Shown here piece by piece: positions 1 through 8,786 of a stretch of 64,000 bases of DNA. Location: the NCBI GenBank assembly GCA_965207915.1, contig OZ242304.1, positions 1,674,001-1,738,000 of the forward strand. Direction: 5' to 3'. This DNA comes from VXNJ01 sp009840625 (lineage in GTDB: Bacteria > Chloroflexota > UBA11872 > VXNJ01). The notes under the pieces were generated by a model. The model ran no database searches, was not told the DNA's origin, and saw only the letters and a list, made by a program, of their open reading frames with translations. Position 1 is the first letter of the stretch. The number at the start of each line of letters is the position of its first letter. Made by a program: the position numbers and the translations under genes.

Positions 1-983
1 GAATTTGCCGAACCTATGCACACATGCGCATCCCACCCATCGTCGATCACGTAGACCTTGGCGTGCAGCCCTGTCAGCGGCGGAAGGGCAATGTCGAGGT
101 CCTCCGGCTCCGGATCAAGACTGGAGCGGAACTCGTAGACCTCGTCAATCCCGCGCAACAGATTTGGCTCAACCCGCAGCAACTCTTCGCGCCGGCTGAT
201 CAGCACGGTCCGCGGCCGTCGTCGGGCCAGGCGATTCAGGAACCAGCCGTCGACGAACGGGGAGATTACAAGCAACGGCCGGTTGTCCCAGTCAGGGAAC
301 ACGGGGTTGGCGGGTCCCAGCCCGAATGCTAGGAACCGGCACAGTTCCAGACCCGGCGGCGCCTGGAACGAGACCCGAGGCAATTCGGCGGCGAAGAGGT
401 CGATCGATTGACGGTGGAAGTCGGGGACCGACCCAACGGCCAGATCCTTTAGCGCGGCAGCGAATTCGGCCAGCGGCTGGTTGGAGCGATCGCCGCCGGT
501 CGTGGCCTTGGTGAATTCGCCGTCCAAGATTAGCGACGCATCCCAGGATCGGTCAAAGGTCAGGTTGCGGGACGTGCACACTAGGCGATAACGCGCCGGC
601 CCGTCCTTGGCCACGTAGCGCAACAACCAAACCTTGGGATGAAATGTGGCGACTCTGGCATCGGCGGGTGGAAACGCGCTGATCACCGAATTTTCGAGAA
701 ACGCCAACGCCGTCTGGCCAGGCTGCGGCACCGAAACGTACCCGCCGTGGCAAAAGACAGCGATTCTTTCGGCATGGCGGCGGGCGCTTTCCAGCAGCGC
801 CAACGGATCGGTTGCTAGCAAACCCTCTTCGTCTTCGGCGCGGTCAAACGTAAAGGCCAGCGGGACCGCCAAGAGGGTGGTTAGATCGAGCGTGAAGGTA
901 GTAACGACCGCACGGTCGAATTCGTAGCCGTGGGGTGTACCCAAGCTATCCATGAGCAGGCGACGGTTGTCGGGTTCAAGCAT
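1..983 (-). CDS. Phospholipase D-like family protein, 3' end beyond window
   Basis: A minus-strand reading frame is open from 983 to the left edge (about 327 residues seen, no stop). The start is an ATG that overlaps the stop of the upstream DUF6361-type gene (ATGCTTGA, 8-nt overlap), which implies translational coupling. Two PLD-type signatures are visible. A degenerate one lies near residue 115 (FHPK, with no Asp at the expected place, followed by CTSRN). A full HxK(x)4D lies near residue 307 (HAKVYVID followed by GSAN). The second HKD is that of the phospholipase D/nuclease superfamily. PLD proteins paired with DUF6361-like proteins and helicases are found in accessory regions, and a nuclease or regulatory role in defence is inferred. 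The rest of the protein and any helicase partner lie outside the window. Confidence 0.8.
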   Translation of the reverse strand, partial: MLEPDNRRLLMDSLGTPHGYEFDRAVVTTFTLDLTTLLAVPLAFTFDRAEDEEGLLATDPLALLESARRHAERIAVFCHGGYVSVPQPGQTALAFLENSVISAFPPADARVATFHPKVWLLRYVAKDGPARYRLVCTSRNLTFDRSWDASLILDGEFTKATTGGDRSNQPLAEFAAALKDLAVGSVPDFHRQSIDLFAAELPRVSFQAPPGLELCRFLAFGLGPANPVFPDWDNRPLLVISPFVDGWFLNRLARRRPRTVLISRREELLRVEPNLLRGIDEVYEFRSSLDPEPEDLDIALPPLTGLHAKVYVIDDGWDAHVCIGSAN

Positions 984-2190
984 GCCCGTTTGCGCTCGGG
1001 GAGAGGATGTCCAAAATGATCCTCTTTGCCGACCCCCAGCGAAAGTCCATCTGGCCCCAAGCCGAGTAGCCACGTTTGCGGCGCCGCGCATCGGCGTAGG
1101 TGAGCCGGGCGCGCCTGCCTTTCAGCGACAGTTCGCGTTCGCGCAACAGGACGCGCGCCCGCCCACGGTCAAGTGGTCTAAATCTCAAGGAATCGGTGGC
1201 GACATTTAGCCACTGTTCTACAAAGTCAAAGGTCCTGCGACGCAACCTCGGATTTGCGTTCCGTAATCGGAACCAGGTGCCATCAAGATCCCAGGCGCAA
1301 AAATCTTCGCGGGCCTGCTCCATGGATTTGGACCAGTCGCCGAGCCGTTGCTCGAAATCCGCGAGTTCTTTTTCGTCGTCATTTGCTTGGGCCAGCATCA
1401 AGTTGTAGAAGATCGCGGCACCCTGGTGGGCGAGGCTTATGCGAGAGCCGTCTTGAAGGAGTTTGCTTGTAGTTTCCGAAGCGGAAATGGCCGCCGGACA
1501 TTCCCACGCGAACCGGGCATCGTAGATCGACCGAACGTCGCCGGATTCGAGCACGTGCGCTAGGAGCGAACCCCGATTTGATCTTCCAATCTGTTCCCGC
1601 AGAAAGTTGCATTCCTCCGGCGGCATGGCAAACGTCGTTCCCAACGGGAATTCTGGTGGCGGCAAGGGCAATTCGGCCCAGCGCCGTTGCGTCGGGCCAG
1701 CTTCAGCCGCCTCTTCAGATTCAGCTAGCGATTCAAGATACGGATCGATCGATTTGTGGCGGGTCGGCAACACCGGCTCGGTCCAGCCGGGTTCGCGGCG
1801 TATTCCCCATTTGCCCAAGCCCCTCCAGTAAATTGATGCTGGCCAGCGCTTGAGCTCCGACCCGGCCACGCGCCCGATAACTCCGGTCCCAGGCCCTTCG
1901 GAAGCCAGCAATTCCCTGCAGAGTTGATATTGCAGATCCCGTTCGCGGCGCTGGCGGTCTTTGGGTCGCCCCCGCTCGGCCATTTGCAGAATCCAGGGAA
2001 CGAACAAAAAGTATCGGGCGCGAGTCTGTAGCGTGGTGGTACCGGGAAAAAATGCGTCGGCCAGGGCATCACGAATCGTGCCGATCCCAAGATCGTCTAG
2101 CGTCGAGGGTTGGTCGAGCGCCGACGCGAGGGCCAGAGCCAACTCGCGCTCGCGCGGGCTCGAATCTATCCAACTGAAAGTCGAATTCAA
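976..2190 (-). CDS. DUF6361-family protein
   Basis: This 404-residue protein starts with SFSWIDSS-like residues (MNSTFSWIDSSPRERE) and has an early motif RARYFLFVPW. Both features are what I associate with the DUF6361 family, which has no assigned enzyme activity. There is no signal peptide or membrane segment, so it is presumably cytosolic. The C-terminus is basic (RRARLTYADARRRKRG). Its stop overlaps the start of the PLD-like gene, so the two are co-expressed and probably act together. The family name is from memory. The sequence itself shows only a well-formed long frame with a coupled partner. Confidence 0.7.
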   Translation of the reverse strand: MNSTFSWIDSSPRERELALALASALDQPSTLDDLGIGTIRDALADAFFPGTTTLQTRARYFLFVPWILQMAERGRPKDRQRRERDLQYQLCRELLASEGPGTGVIGRVAGSELKRWPASIYWRGLGKWGIRREPGWTEPVLPTRHKSIDPYLESLAESEEAAEAGPTQRRWAELPLPPPEFPLGTTFAMPPEECNFLREQIGRSNRGSLLAHVLESGDVRSIYDARFAWECPAAISASETTSKLLQDGSRISLAHQGAAIFYNLMLAQANDDEKELADFEQRLGDWSKSMEQAREDFCAWDLDGTWFRLRNANPRLRRRTFDFVEQWLNVATDSLRFRPLDRGRARVLLRERELSLKGRRARLTYADARRRKRGYSAWGQMDFRWGSAKRIILDILSPSANGHA

Positions 2191-2649
2191 AGCGTGCGAT
2201 CGGCTCAGATTAGCAATTTGAATCTGAGCATTGCTGCCATTTGCCGGACACGGCCACTACTTGCGATGCAGATGAAGCGGTTGCCTGCCAAGAGCCGCAT
2301 CAATCAAATCACCGTGTCCTTTACCGAGCGACCGCGCGCACAAAAAGGGGGTGCCTAGGAAAAACACCTGCCGGATTGATTGAATTCGAATGCGCGGAAG
2401 ACCTGCGTTTTCTACCGACCAATGCTGTACGCCGCCGCGATTACGAGTCCGAATTCTCCCTTCCAGCGCGTCGAATCGCTGGGGGAAACGCAATAGGACT
2501 GGGTTTGGCTGGCCGCAATTACCCGGTCCTTTAATCGCTCGAGTGCGCCCCGGAGAGTGTCGCCGACGATTCAACGAGCTAGTTGTTAGAGGCCATGCCA
2601 TGAATATCCGGTTGTCCGATGTGCGCCCGGTGTCGATTCGCGAGGGCGG
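2191..2649. other. Intergenic stretch with no convincing gene
   Basis: This is about 460 bases between the 3' end of the PD-(D/E)XK gene and the start of the DUF6361-type gene. Short frames exist on both strands (the longest about 114 codons, minus), but their composition is arginine/proline rich and they have no ribosome binding site or recognisable motif. It must contain the promoter of the minus-strand DUF6361/PLD pair. Confidence 0.5.
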
Positions 2650-4059
2650 TCAGCGTTCCGATTCGGCCTGATGGGCTGAATCGATCCGGTCGATGGCCGA
2701 GATTGCGATCGCGGCGACATCGAGAAGTTTGACGGTGATGAATTCCGTGACCGGTCCGCCATCTTTATTGGTTTCCTCATGTAGATTTCGCACCAGTGGC
2801 GTCCAGTTCCGGTACCGCGGAAGGTATTCGTACTGCGGCCATGCCCAAGGGGGATCCTTCACAATCCCAAGCCCAAGCCCATCTGCCTTAAGGTCTTGCC
2901 CGAATCGGTCACAAATTTCCTGTTCTGAAGCGGACATTTCTGGATAAGGCCGCGGCGCTCGAACGCCCCAAATCCAATTATTTGGCCCTTTATCCTGTGC
3001 CTGAATTCCGATTTCGTACGGTGGCCGGTCTTTGATGCCGACAAACAGAAAGTTTGAGCCCGGCTTTGAGCCCCCGTATTCGTACCTGACATTTAAGCGG
3101 TCGGCGTAATCTGAATGCTCGTTTCGCAAGCGAGCTTCGACTTTCTCGCGCAGATGGCGCAAGAAACCCTCGCATGTCTCGTCCAGGATCATCGGCCAAG
3201 CCTCATGCACTGCGTAGGCTGCCTGCAGAAGGTCCGGGTTCTCTAGCAGGTACTGGCGGATTTCGAGCGTTTCAGCGTCGGTATTCAAGTTCGACACTCC
3301 AAATTGTTGACGGCAGAATTCCTGGGCCTGCCGCAGAAACCACTTCAACCGCTGAGCGTCGATGGCCCGGCAGCAGGATTGAAACCAGTCCTCTAGCGAA
3401 TAATCTCCGCCGATGTATGGCACTACCCTGAATCTTCCCTCCCACTTGGCTCGCTTTTTCTTCGGGAAACCCCACTCGGAAGGTTCTCTCGGCGTGGGCG
3501 GAACCCACACAAGCAGGAATCCGTCCTCGTAGCCCTGTTGATTGAGAAAACTCAAATAACTCGGGATCTGGCACCGTTGGTCGCCGGCATATGGTTTGTT
3601 CTCGAAGGCGAGGCAGAAGCGACCCGATTCGGTCGGAATCTCGACGCTCACGTCGATTCGCCTACCGTCCGAAGTTGGTCGTTCGGTGGTCACCCGGAAT
3701 GGATTCGCGTCTGTAGCTGCGATTTTGCCGGCTAAATGGCGCGTTTCCGGCATGGCCTCGAGCATTTTCACTAGCAGGGTATGGCCCTGGCCGTGTTCAG
3801 CGGATGGGTCTAGAAGTTCGGCGATTATTTGCGAAAGGCCAAGTTCGTCGGTGCGCACATATTTGAACACATTGAATCGGCGTGCCGATTCCCGGTCGAG
3901 GTGCCGCTCAACCCTTTTGGACTCTTCCAGTAGCGGCATAAGTTCTGCGAAAAATTTGACCTGATTGCTGCGCCGTGCTTTCTCAAACGTCTGAACATAC
4001 TGCAGAAGACCCGCAAATCCAAAATGTTCCTTTTCGCCTGATCGCATCGCCAAACTCAT
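2650..4059 (-). CDS. PD-(D/E)XK nuclease superfamily protein (PDDEXK_4-like)
   Basis: About 469 residues from the ATG at 4059; an upstream TTG at 4101 and an ATG at 4047 are alternatives. The nuclease core is visible at residues 136-160: GRRIDVSVEI supplies the Asp (about D136), and LAFENKPYAGDQ supplies the Glu-x-Lys (about E153, K155) followed by the GDQ typical of PDDEXK_4 proteins. The N-terminus has a conserved block RRFNVFKY-RTDELGLSQIIAELLDP-EHGQG. A paralogue with the same blocks is encoded on the opposite strand at 6983-8371. A role in restriction or defence is inferred from fold and neighbours; no methyltransferase is adjacent. The gene is followed on the same strand, after a gap, by the DUF6361/PLD pair. 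Confidence 0.75.
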   Translation of the reverse strand: MSLAMRSGEKEHFGFAGLLQYVQTFEKARRSNQVKFFAELMPLLEESKRVERHLDRESARRFNVFKYVRTDELGLSQIIAELLDPSAEHGQGHTLLVKMLEAMPETRHLAGKIAATDANPFRVTTERPTSDGRRIDVSVEIPTESGRFCLAFENKPYAGDQRCQIPSYLSFLNQQGYEDGFLLVWVPPTPREPSEWGFPKKKRAKWEGRFRVVPYIGGDYSLEDWFQSCCRAIDAQRLKWFLRQAQEFCRQQFGVSNLNTDAETLEIRQYLLENPDLLQAAYAVHEAWPMILDETCEGFLRHLREKVEARLRNEHSDYADRLNVRYEYGGSKPGSNFLFVGIKDRPPYEIGIQAQDKGPNNWIWGVRAPRPYPEMSASEQEICDRFGQDLKADGLGLGIVKDPPWAWPQYEYLPRYRNWTPLVRNLHEETNKDGGPVTEFITVKLLDVAAIAISAIDRIDSAHQAESER

Positions 4060-4204
4060 CAATTCGCTGCGTCCGCAGTGCTGGTTCTGTCTCCCGGCCA
4101 AAGCTCCGCAAGAATCACCGATTCGCCACCGTCGAGCGATACCGATATGAATGGCCGCCTTGAATCAAAGCACTGCTCAATCCTGGAATTGACTTTCCTG
4201 GACA

Positions 4205-5878
4205 TCAATTCCCATCCGGAGAATCATCTCCAGCGCGATCGGTCTGGTCCCACCAGCCAGCAGCGTCGGCAGTCTCCTGAATGGCCGCAGCCACGACCGA
4301 ACCGCCATCCTGAGCAGCAGCCCAGGTCGAATCGGTCAGATTTCGGACCACCTCGCGCGACACGTCCAATTGACCCAGAACGGCCGCTTGCTCCTCTTCG
4401 GAAAGCGAATCCCAGATTCGTTTACTCGTAGTCAGAACGTACACGGACCCTCCGACAGCCACGATCGGAATCAGGATCGGTGCGCTCAGCGAAAGGACTC
4501 CCGCGCTAGCTGCGCCGGTAGCCGCGGCTGTGAGCACACACCCGGCTAATCCGGTGGCGGCGACTGATTTGGCGGCGTCCAGGGCCGCTTCCTCAGTCGT
4601 TTTTGCGCCGTCCAAAACGTCGCGCCGTTGCTCGGCCGCCGTCGCCGGCAGTTCCATTACCGCGCCTATCACGCATCCTTGAGCAGTGTGGGCCAAAATT
4701 CCCGGTCCGGCCACTTTTAACGCCGCGCCGGAGTTGTGGGCATTGGCCCGGAGCAATTCGACCGTGCTGATGTTTCTCGCGCCGCGGGCAAGGTTCCATT
4801 TGGATTTTTCCCAAATCAGATTGCGCGAGGCAGCCTCAAGGGCTGGGTTGTTGCTGACCGATTTAATGTGGCTGACATGGCGGGATCTGGAGAATTTGAT
4901 CATGGCGTCCTCGCCAGCGGCCCGAACACCAAGCGGCATTTTCTCGGCCAACGCCAGCCCCGTCACCGCTCCCGACTGGGCTCGCTGATTCACGTACGCT
5001 GCGCGCAATCCTATTTCTGCGGGCACCGCGTTCAATTTGGCGACCGACTGCTGCACGAGCTGAATCAGCGGAGCCGGCAACGCCGATGTCACCTTTTCCC
5101 ACCATCCGATATCTGCCGGTTGGTCCTGGTGTAAACCTTCGAGTGCGAGTTGATCGTCGAGGATCTGCGCTTCAATCTCGGCTTTTCTCTCGCGCACCGC
5201 TTCGGCGCGTCGGAGTTCGGCTTCAATCCGTTCGGCTTCAGCCCAGGATGCGGATTCCGCATCGGCGAGGGCCTCCCAATCTGATCGAGCTGCTGGCCAG
5301 ATTGCCACCACCTGCTCCCAACGGTCGCCGGCGGAAGGAAGGTCGCACGCCGCCAGCAAGCTGCGGGTCGAGCCGCTTGGTCGCTCGCCGCGATAGTCGG
5401 CGGCGATTTCAGCTATTCGCGCTTGCTCGCAGGCGGCGTTGACGATTTCCCGGCGGGCGTCCTGCCTGTACTGCTCCTCGGCGATGGCGGCGCGGTTCTG
5501 GGCGGCTCGACGGGCGATTTCTCTTAGGATTCGCTCATGTCTCTCCTGCGCGTCCCGCTGACGGCGAATCTCGGCGGCCCGTTCGGCTTCTTCCGCGCGC
5601 AATTGCTCCTGATCGAAAAACTCGGCGCGTTGCCGAGCCGCCTCCTCGGCACCCGGTGACAGAGTCGGCGCTTTTCGAGGAATTAAAACCGGTGCAGCAG
5701 ACGGGGAAGTCAATACGCCGGATTGAGGAATAGGTGCCGAAACCGGATCCGGTACAGGATCGGCTTCTGCACATGCTCCCAATAGCAGACCGACCGCAAC
5801 GATCGCGCAGAGCTGCAACACGCGCCAACGCAAATCGGGCGCGCTCGCCACACCTTTGAAAGTCAACAAATCGAACAC
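4205..5878 (-). CDS. Lipoprotein with long coiled coil and HNH-like C-terminal segment
   Basis: 557 residues, starting at GTG 5878; an in-frame GTG at 5851 would also leave a good signal peptide. The N-terminus has a hydrophobic stretch ending in a lipobox (VGLLLGAC), so it is predicted to be lipid-anchored. Residues about 80-260 are rich in Ala/Glu/Arg and almost certainly coiled coil. Around residue 345-385 is a pattern SRSRHVSHIKSVSNNP..NLIWEKSKWNLARG, which resembles HNH-type nuclease cores where a His is followed by two spaced Asn residues. Two hydrophobic stretches follow (GPGILAHTAQGCVIGAVMEL and AATGLAGC..PILIPIVAVGG). Nuclease activity is a guess. The gene lies between the two PD-(D/E)XK paralogues, on the same strand as the first. 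Confidence 0.65.
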   Translation of the reverse strand: MFDLLTFKGVASAPDLRWRVLQLCAIVAVGLLLGACAEADPVPDPVSAPIPQSGVLTSPSAAPVLIPRKAPTLSPGAEEAARQRAEFFDQEQLRAEEAERAAEIRRQRDAQERHERILREIARRAAQNRAAIAEEQYRQDARREIVNAACEQARIAEIAADYRGERPSGSTRSLLAACDLPSAGDRWEQVVAIWPAARSDWEALADAESASWAEAERIEAELRRAEAVRERKAEIEAQILDDQLALEGLHQDQPADIGWWEKVTSALPAPLIQLVQQSVAKLNAVPAEIGLRAAYVNQRAQSGAVTGLALAEKMPLGVRAAGEDAMIKFSRSRHVSHIKSVSNNPALEAASRNLIWEKSKWNLARGARNISTVELLRANAHNSGAALKVAGPGILAHTAQGCVIGAVMELPATAAEQRRDVLDGAKTTEEAALDAAKSVAATGLAGCVLTAAATGAASAGVLSLSAPILIPIVAVGGSVYVLTTSKRIWDSLSEEEQAAVLGQLDVSREVVRNLTDSTWAAAQDGGSVVAAAIQETADAAGWWDQTDRAGDDSPDGN

Positions 5879-6551
5879 CGCATTCTGGTGGGTGATTGCT
5901 CAGCTGCCGGCAATCGAGGCCGGTACGAGCACCCACACTGGTCCTGCCGCAAGCACTGTAAAAACGCACGCCTGCTTGGCACCGGTGATGGATTTGAATT
6001 CCGTGACGACTGGATTCAATTCGCCTGTTTGGATGTTTGAACTAGACATGGTCGGCCTAGGTACAAGGCTTGGACGAGGGCCTCCGCGCTTAAGTAAAGG
6101 GTGCTCACGATCTGGTGCCAAATCCGGTTGCGCGGCCCGCTTACTTCGCAATCGATCGCGTGGACGATTTTTTGGGGTGGTAATCCGTACTCCGGTAGGA
6201 CCGGCAAAGAGCCCCGCCATTATGGCAGCGGTCACGCGCCCGTACAGCGCAGGTAGTATTTTGATTGCGGCCGTTTCCAAAGTAAACGTCGGCGGACCCG
6301 AATAGAACCGACTCGCGCCATCGGCCGGCATGACCGTCCACCTGTCAATTGCCCTTTCAAAGAGCAGCGATCAAAGCTCAACCAGGTAGGTGGAGGCGAA
6401 CATTTTTGGCCAGTCACTGCGCCTGCAAATCGAGGAGCCGGGATCCTGCGGATGTAATTCGTGGCCTTTCCCGGAGCATTGCCATCGCAAATTGGACCGG
6501 CTGTTTTGGGACCCATTCGTTCCAAGCAGAAATTGACCGGAAAGAAACCTG
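5879..6551. other. Long intergenic region between divergent genes
   Basis: About 670 bases separate the lipoprotein (minus) and the 125-aa protein (plus). Overlapping frames of about 145 codons exist on both strands, but neither has a ribosome binding site or a recognisable motif. The minus frame ends in a hydrophobic segment (VFTVLAAGPVWVLVPASIAG) starting near an ATG at about 6049, so a 49-residue membrane peptide is possible but unsupported. Divergent promoters must lie here. Confidence 0.4.
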
Positions 6552-6929
6552 ATGACTGCGGAATTGACGGAGCTGATTCGGAACGCCCCCTGGAGAGAAG
6601 CGGTCACTTATCGAGACACGTGGCCCCACGAATACTTGTTAACCGAACAGGACGCCCAGCAGGAGCTATTGTCGGCCGTTTGTGGGCGGTTTCGCGCTGG
6701 AGAAGGCGTTTCCTGCCGCTTTTTCAACATGCAAAACACGTACCTGTTCATCGGCGATCACAAGTACTGGTTAATGACCCATTGGAACCAGATCGAGTCG
6801 GGGACCAATTACGTGTTAAACCGCGCAAGGCTATATCGAGACCGCAGGGATTTCGTGATCCAACCGGGCGACTCAGGGCGCACGGAAGACTATCCGGCCG
6901 TGCCAGCGTTCCCGAGTTCAAGGGAATGA
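6552..6929 (+). CDS. Conserved hypothetical protein, 125 aa
   Basis: The protein begins MTAELTELIRNAPWREAVTYRDTWPHEY-like and contains CRFF..TYLFIGDHKYWLMT and YVLNRARLYRDRRDFVI. I recognise the pattern PWR-AVTYRDTWPHEY..YLF-G-KYW-MT as a conserved uncharacterised bacterial family, but no function is known to me. It is small, soluble and has no signal peptide. It lies 54 nt upstream of the second PD-(D/E)XK gene on the same strand, so the two may be cotranscribed. The region upstream of its start has only a weak purine stretch (GAAAGAAA) as ribosome binding site. Confidence 0.7.
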   Translation: MTAELTELIRNAPWREAVTYRDTWPHEYLLTEQDAQQELLSAVCGRFRAGEGVSCRFFNMQNTYLFIGDHKYWLMTHWNQIESGTNYVLNRARLYRDRRDFVIQPGDSGRTEDYPAVPAFPSSRE

Positions 6930-6982
6930 ATCCAATTCGCGGTTTTGGTGCGGTTGTTCTCCCCGGGATGTGAATCCAAGTC

Positions 6983-8371
6983 TTGAATCAAAATCAACCT
7001 GGCGAGACGGGCGTCAAGCCCCTCTTGGAACACATAAGCGGGTCAGCCAATAGGCGGCGTCGTAAACGCGCTACATTGCTCTCCGAGGTAACCCTCCGCC
7101 TGCAGGCGGCCCGCAGGGTCGAGCAGGAATTGGACCGAAACCTGGCGCGCAGATTCAACGTCTTCAAGTACCTGCGCACCGATGAACTCGGCCTGTCTCA
7201 GATCATTGCGGACCTGTTGAACCCAACCGCAGAGCATGGCCAGGGCACGGTGTTCCTGCAAGCGATGTTGGAAACCTTGCCGGAAACGCGCCGAATTTCT
7301 GGGACCATCCAGAGCACTCCCGCTAATCGGGTCAGAGTTGTGACCGAACGCCAAATCGACCGCCGCCGTCGGATCGACATCAGCGTGGACATCCCAGCAG
7401 ACGATGGGCCGTACTGCCTCGCATTCGAAAACAAACCGTATGCCGGGGATCAACGCGGTCAGATCGCCGACTATTTGGAGTTTCTATCCAAGACCTACAA
7501 AAACCGATTCCTGCTCGTCTACGTGCCGCCGGACTTCCGCGAGCCCGACGAATTCAGCATTCGGGCGGCAGATCTCGATCGTTGGCGCTGCAACTTCCGG
7601 GTGATGCCTTATGCAAACGGCGGCATTTCGCTAGAAGCCTGGCTGGCGTCCTGCCGAAAACTATGCGAACCTGATCGGCTGAATATATTCCTGCAGCAAT
7701 TCCAGACTTTGTGCCAAATGAAATTTGGAGAAACAACCATGTCTAGTGATGCGGAAACCCGCGAGATACGCACTTACCTGCGGCAAAATCCCAACCAATT
7801 GCAATCCGCCCTCGCAATTCATGACGCCTGGCAAGTCATCCGGGCAGAAATCTGCGAACAGTTCTTGGAGCTCTTGCGCGACAAACTCCGAGCGTGCTTG
7901 GAGCGGAAAGGCTCGAAATTCAATAGAGGCCTGCGGGTGCAATGCGTCTATGGCGGAGACAAGAGAGGGGCCAATTCCCTTTGGATTGCACGAGATGATT
8001 GGCCGCCGTTTGAAGTGAAACTGCAGAGCGGGGGCTTTGGCCCGCGTTCCTGGTATTGGGGCGTTTGCTGCAAGCCGTCTGCGGGTCAAATGACCGAAGA
8101 ACAGTTACAAATCCGCAAAGACTTAAAGGCTGCGCTCGTCGACACCGGAATCCCTACCACTAGGAGCGATGACGGTGAGTGGCCGAGTTACGAATGGCTA
8201 AGTAAGCATGCGAATTGGCTCCAACTGGCTCCGGAATTATTTGCCGAGATCGAGAACGGGGGAGGCGAAGTGACGGATCACTTTGTGGAAGGCCTGCACG
8301 ACATCGCTTCCTGCGCAATCCCCGTGTTGGACCAGTTCGCAAGTGCCGCCATCGAACACTGGAACGAGTGA
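6983..8371 (+). CDS. PD-(D/E)XK nuclease superfamily protein (PDDEXK_4-like), second paralogue
   Basis: 462 residues from a TTG codon; no in-frame ATG occurs before the conserved core, so a non-ATG start is needed. The protein shares with the 2650-4059 product the blocks ARRFNVFKYLRTDELGLSQII, AEHGQG, RRRIDISVDIP (catalytic Asp about D122) and CLAFENKPYAGDQRGQI (E139, K141). It also shares the C-terminal YGGDK-G-NSLW and YWGV blocks. These residues define a PD-(D/E)XK nuclease core. The two copies differ through most of their length, so the duplication is old or they were acquired separately. It sits downstream of the conserved 125-aa gene. A defence role is inferred. Confidence 0.75.
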   Translation: MNQNQPGETGVKPLLEHISGSANRRRRKRATLLSEVTLRLQAARRVEQELDRNLARRFNVFKYLRTDELGLSQIIADLLNPTAEHGQGTVFLQAMLETLPETRRISGTIQSTPANRVRVVTERQIDRRRRIDISVDIPADDGPYCLAFENKPYAGDQRGQIADYLEFLSKTYKNRFLLVYVPPDFREPDEFSIRAADLDRWRCNFRVMPYANGGISLEAWLASCRKLCEPDRLNIFLQQFQTLCQMKFGETTMSSDAETREIRTYLRQNPNQLQSALAIHDAWQVIRAEICEQFLELLRDKLRACLERKGSKFNRGLRVQCVYGGDKRGANSLWIARDDWPPFEVKLQSGGFGPRSWYWGVCCKPSAGQMTEEQLQIRKDLKAALVDTGIPTTRSDDGEWPSYEWLSKHANWLQLAPELFAEIENGGGEVTDHFVEGLHDIASCAIPVLDQFASAAIEHWNE

Positions 8372-8786
8372 ATTCGACACCGTTTAGCTTCCCATGGTCG
8401 GATTTGGCCAATTGAAACTCGCGTGAATGGCCCGCGAAACTGCAGCCGTCCCGGTCAATCACTGTCCGGAACTGGGCGTCTAGGCGATGGTGAGGCTTAA
8501 TCCACGGCGAATGTCAGAGATTCGATATCGGCGGTACTGATACCAGTTCCGAATGCTCGAATCTGCCACAAGCGCTCAATTGCGGCGAGCGGCGGACGCT
8601 TGTCGATCCGACTAGAAAATGGACAATTCGACAATTGATCGGCAATTCGCAGAAAACTACGCCCTCGCTTGGTTTGCAGTTCTGGGCGGTCCGAAAAAAC
8701 CGAGCCACTTACGCCAAATCGACCGGCCGAGTTCTCCACAATAAGTGCGAAATGGGTTCGAGTAGTTAATTCCATTTTTCGGAGCA
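8372..8786. other. Intergenic region upstream of the ThDP enzyme
   Basis: About 415 bases. A minus-strand frame of up to 96 codons (8497-8787) is present with ordinary-looking composition (RGRSFLRIADQLSN..), but it has no clear ribosome binding site or known motif. I treat it as doubtful. The promoter of the following plus-strand enzyme must lie near the 3' end. Confidence 0.4.

Noticed and set aside
5900..6331. 143-codon minus frame in the large gap
   Set aside because: No ribosome binding site, motif or believable composition; only a short hydrophobic tail.
2650..8371. DNA-level inverted duplication of the two nuclease genes
   Set aside because: Protein blocks are shared but nucleotide sequence is too different; the paralogues are old.
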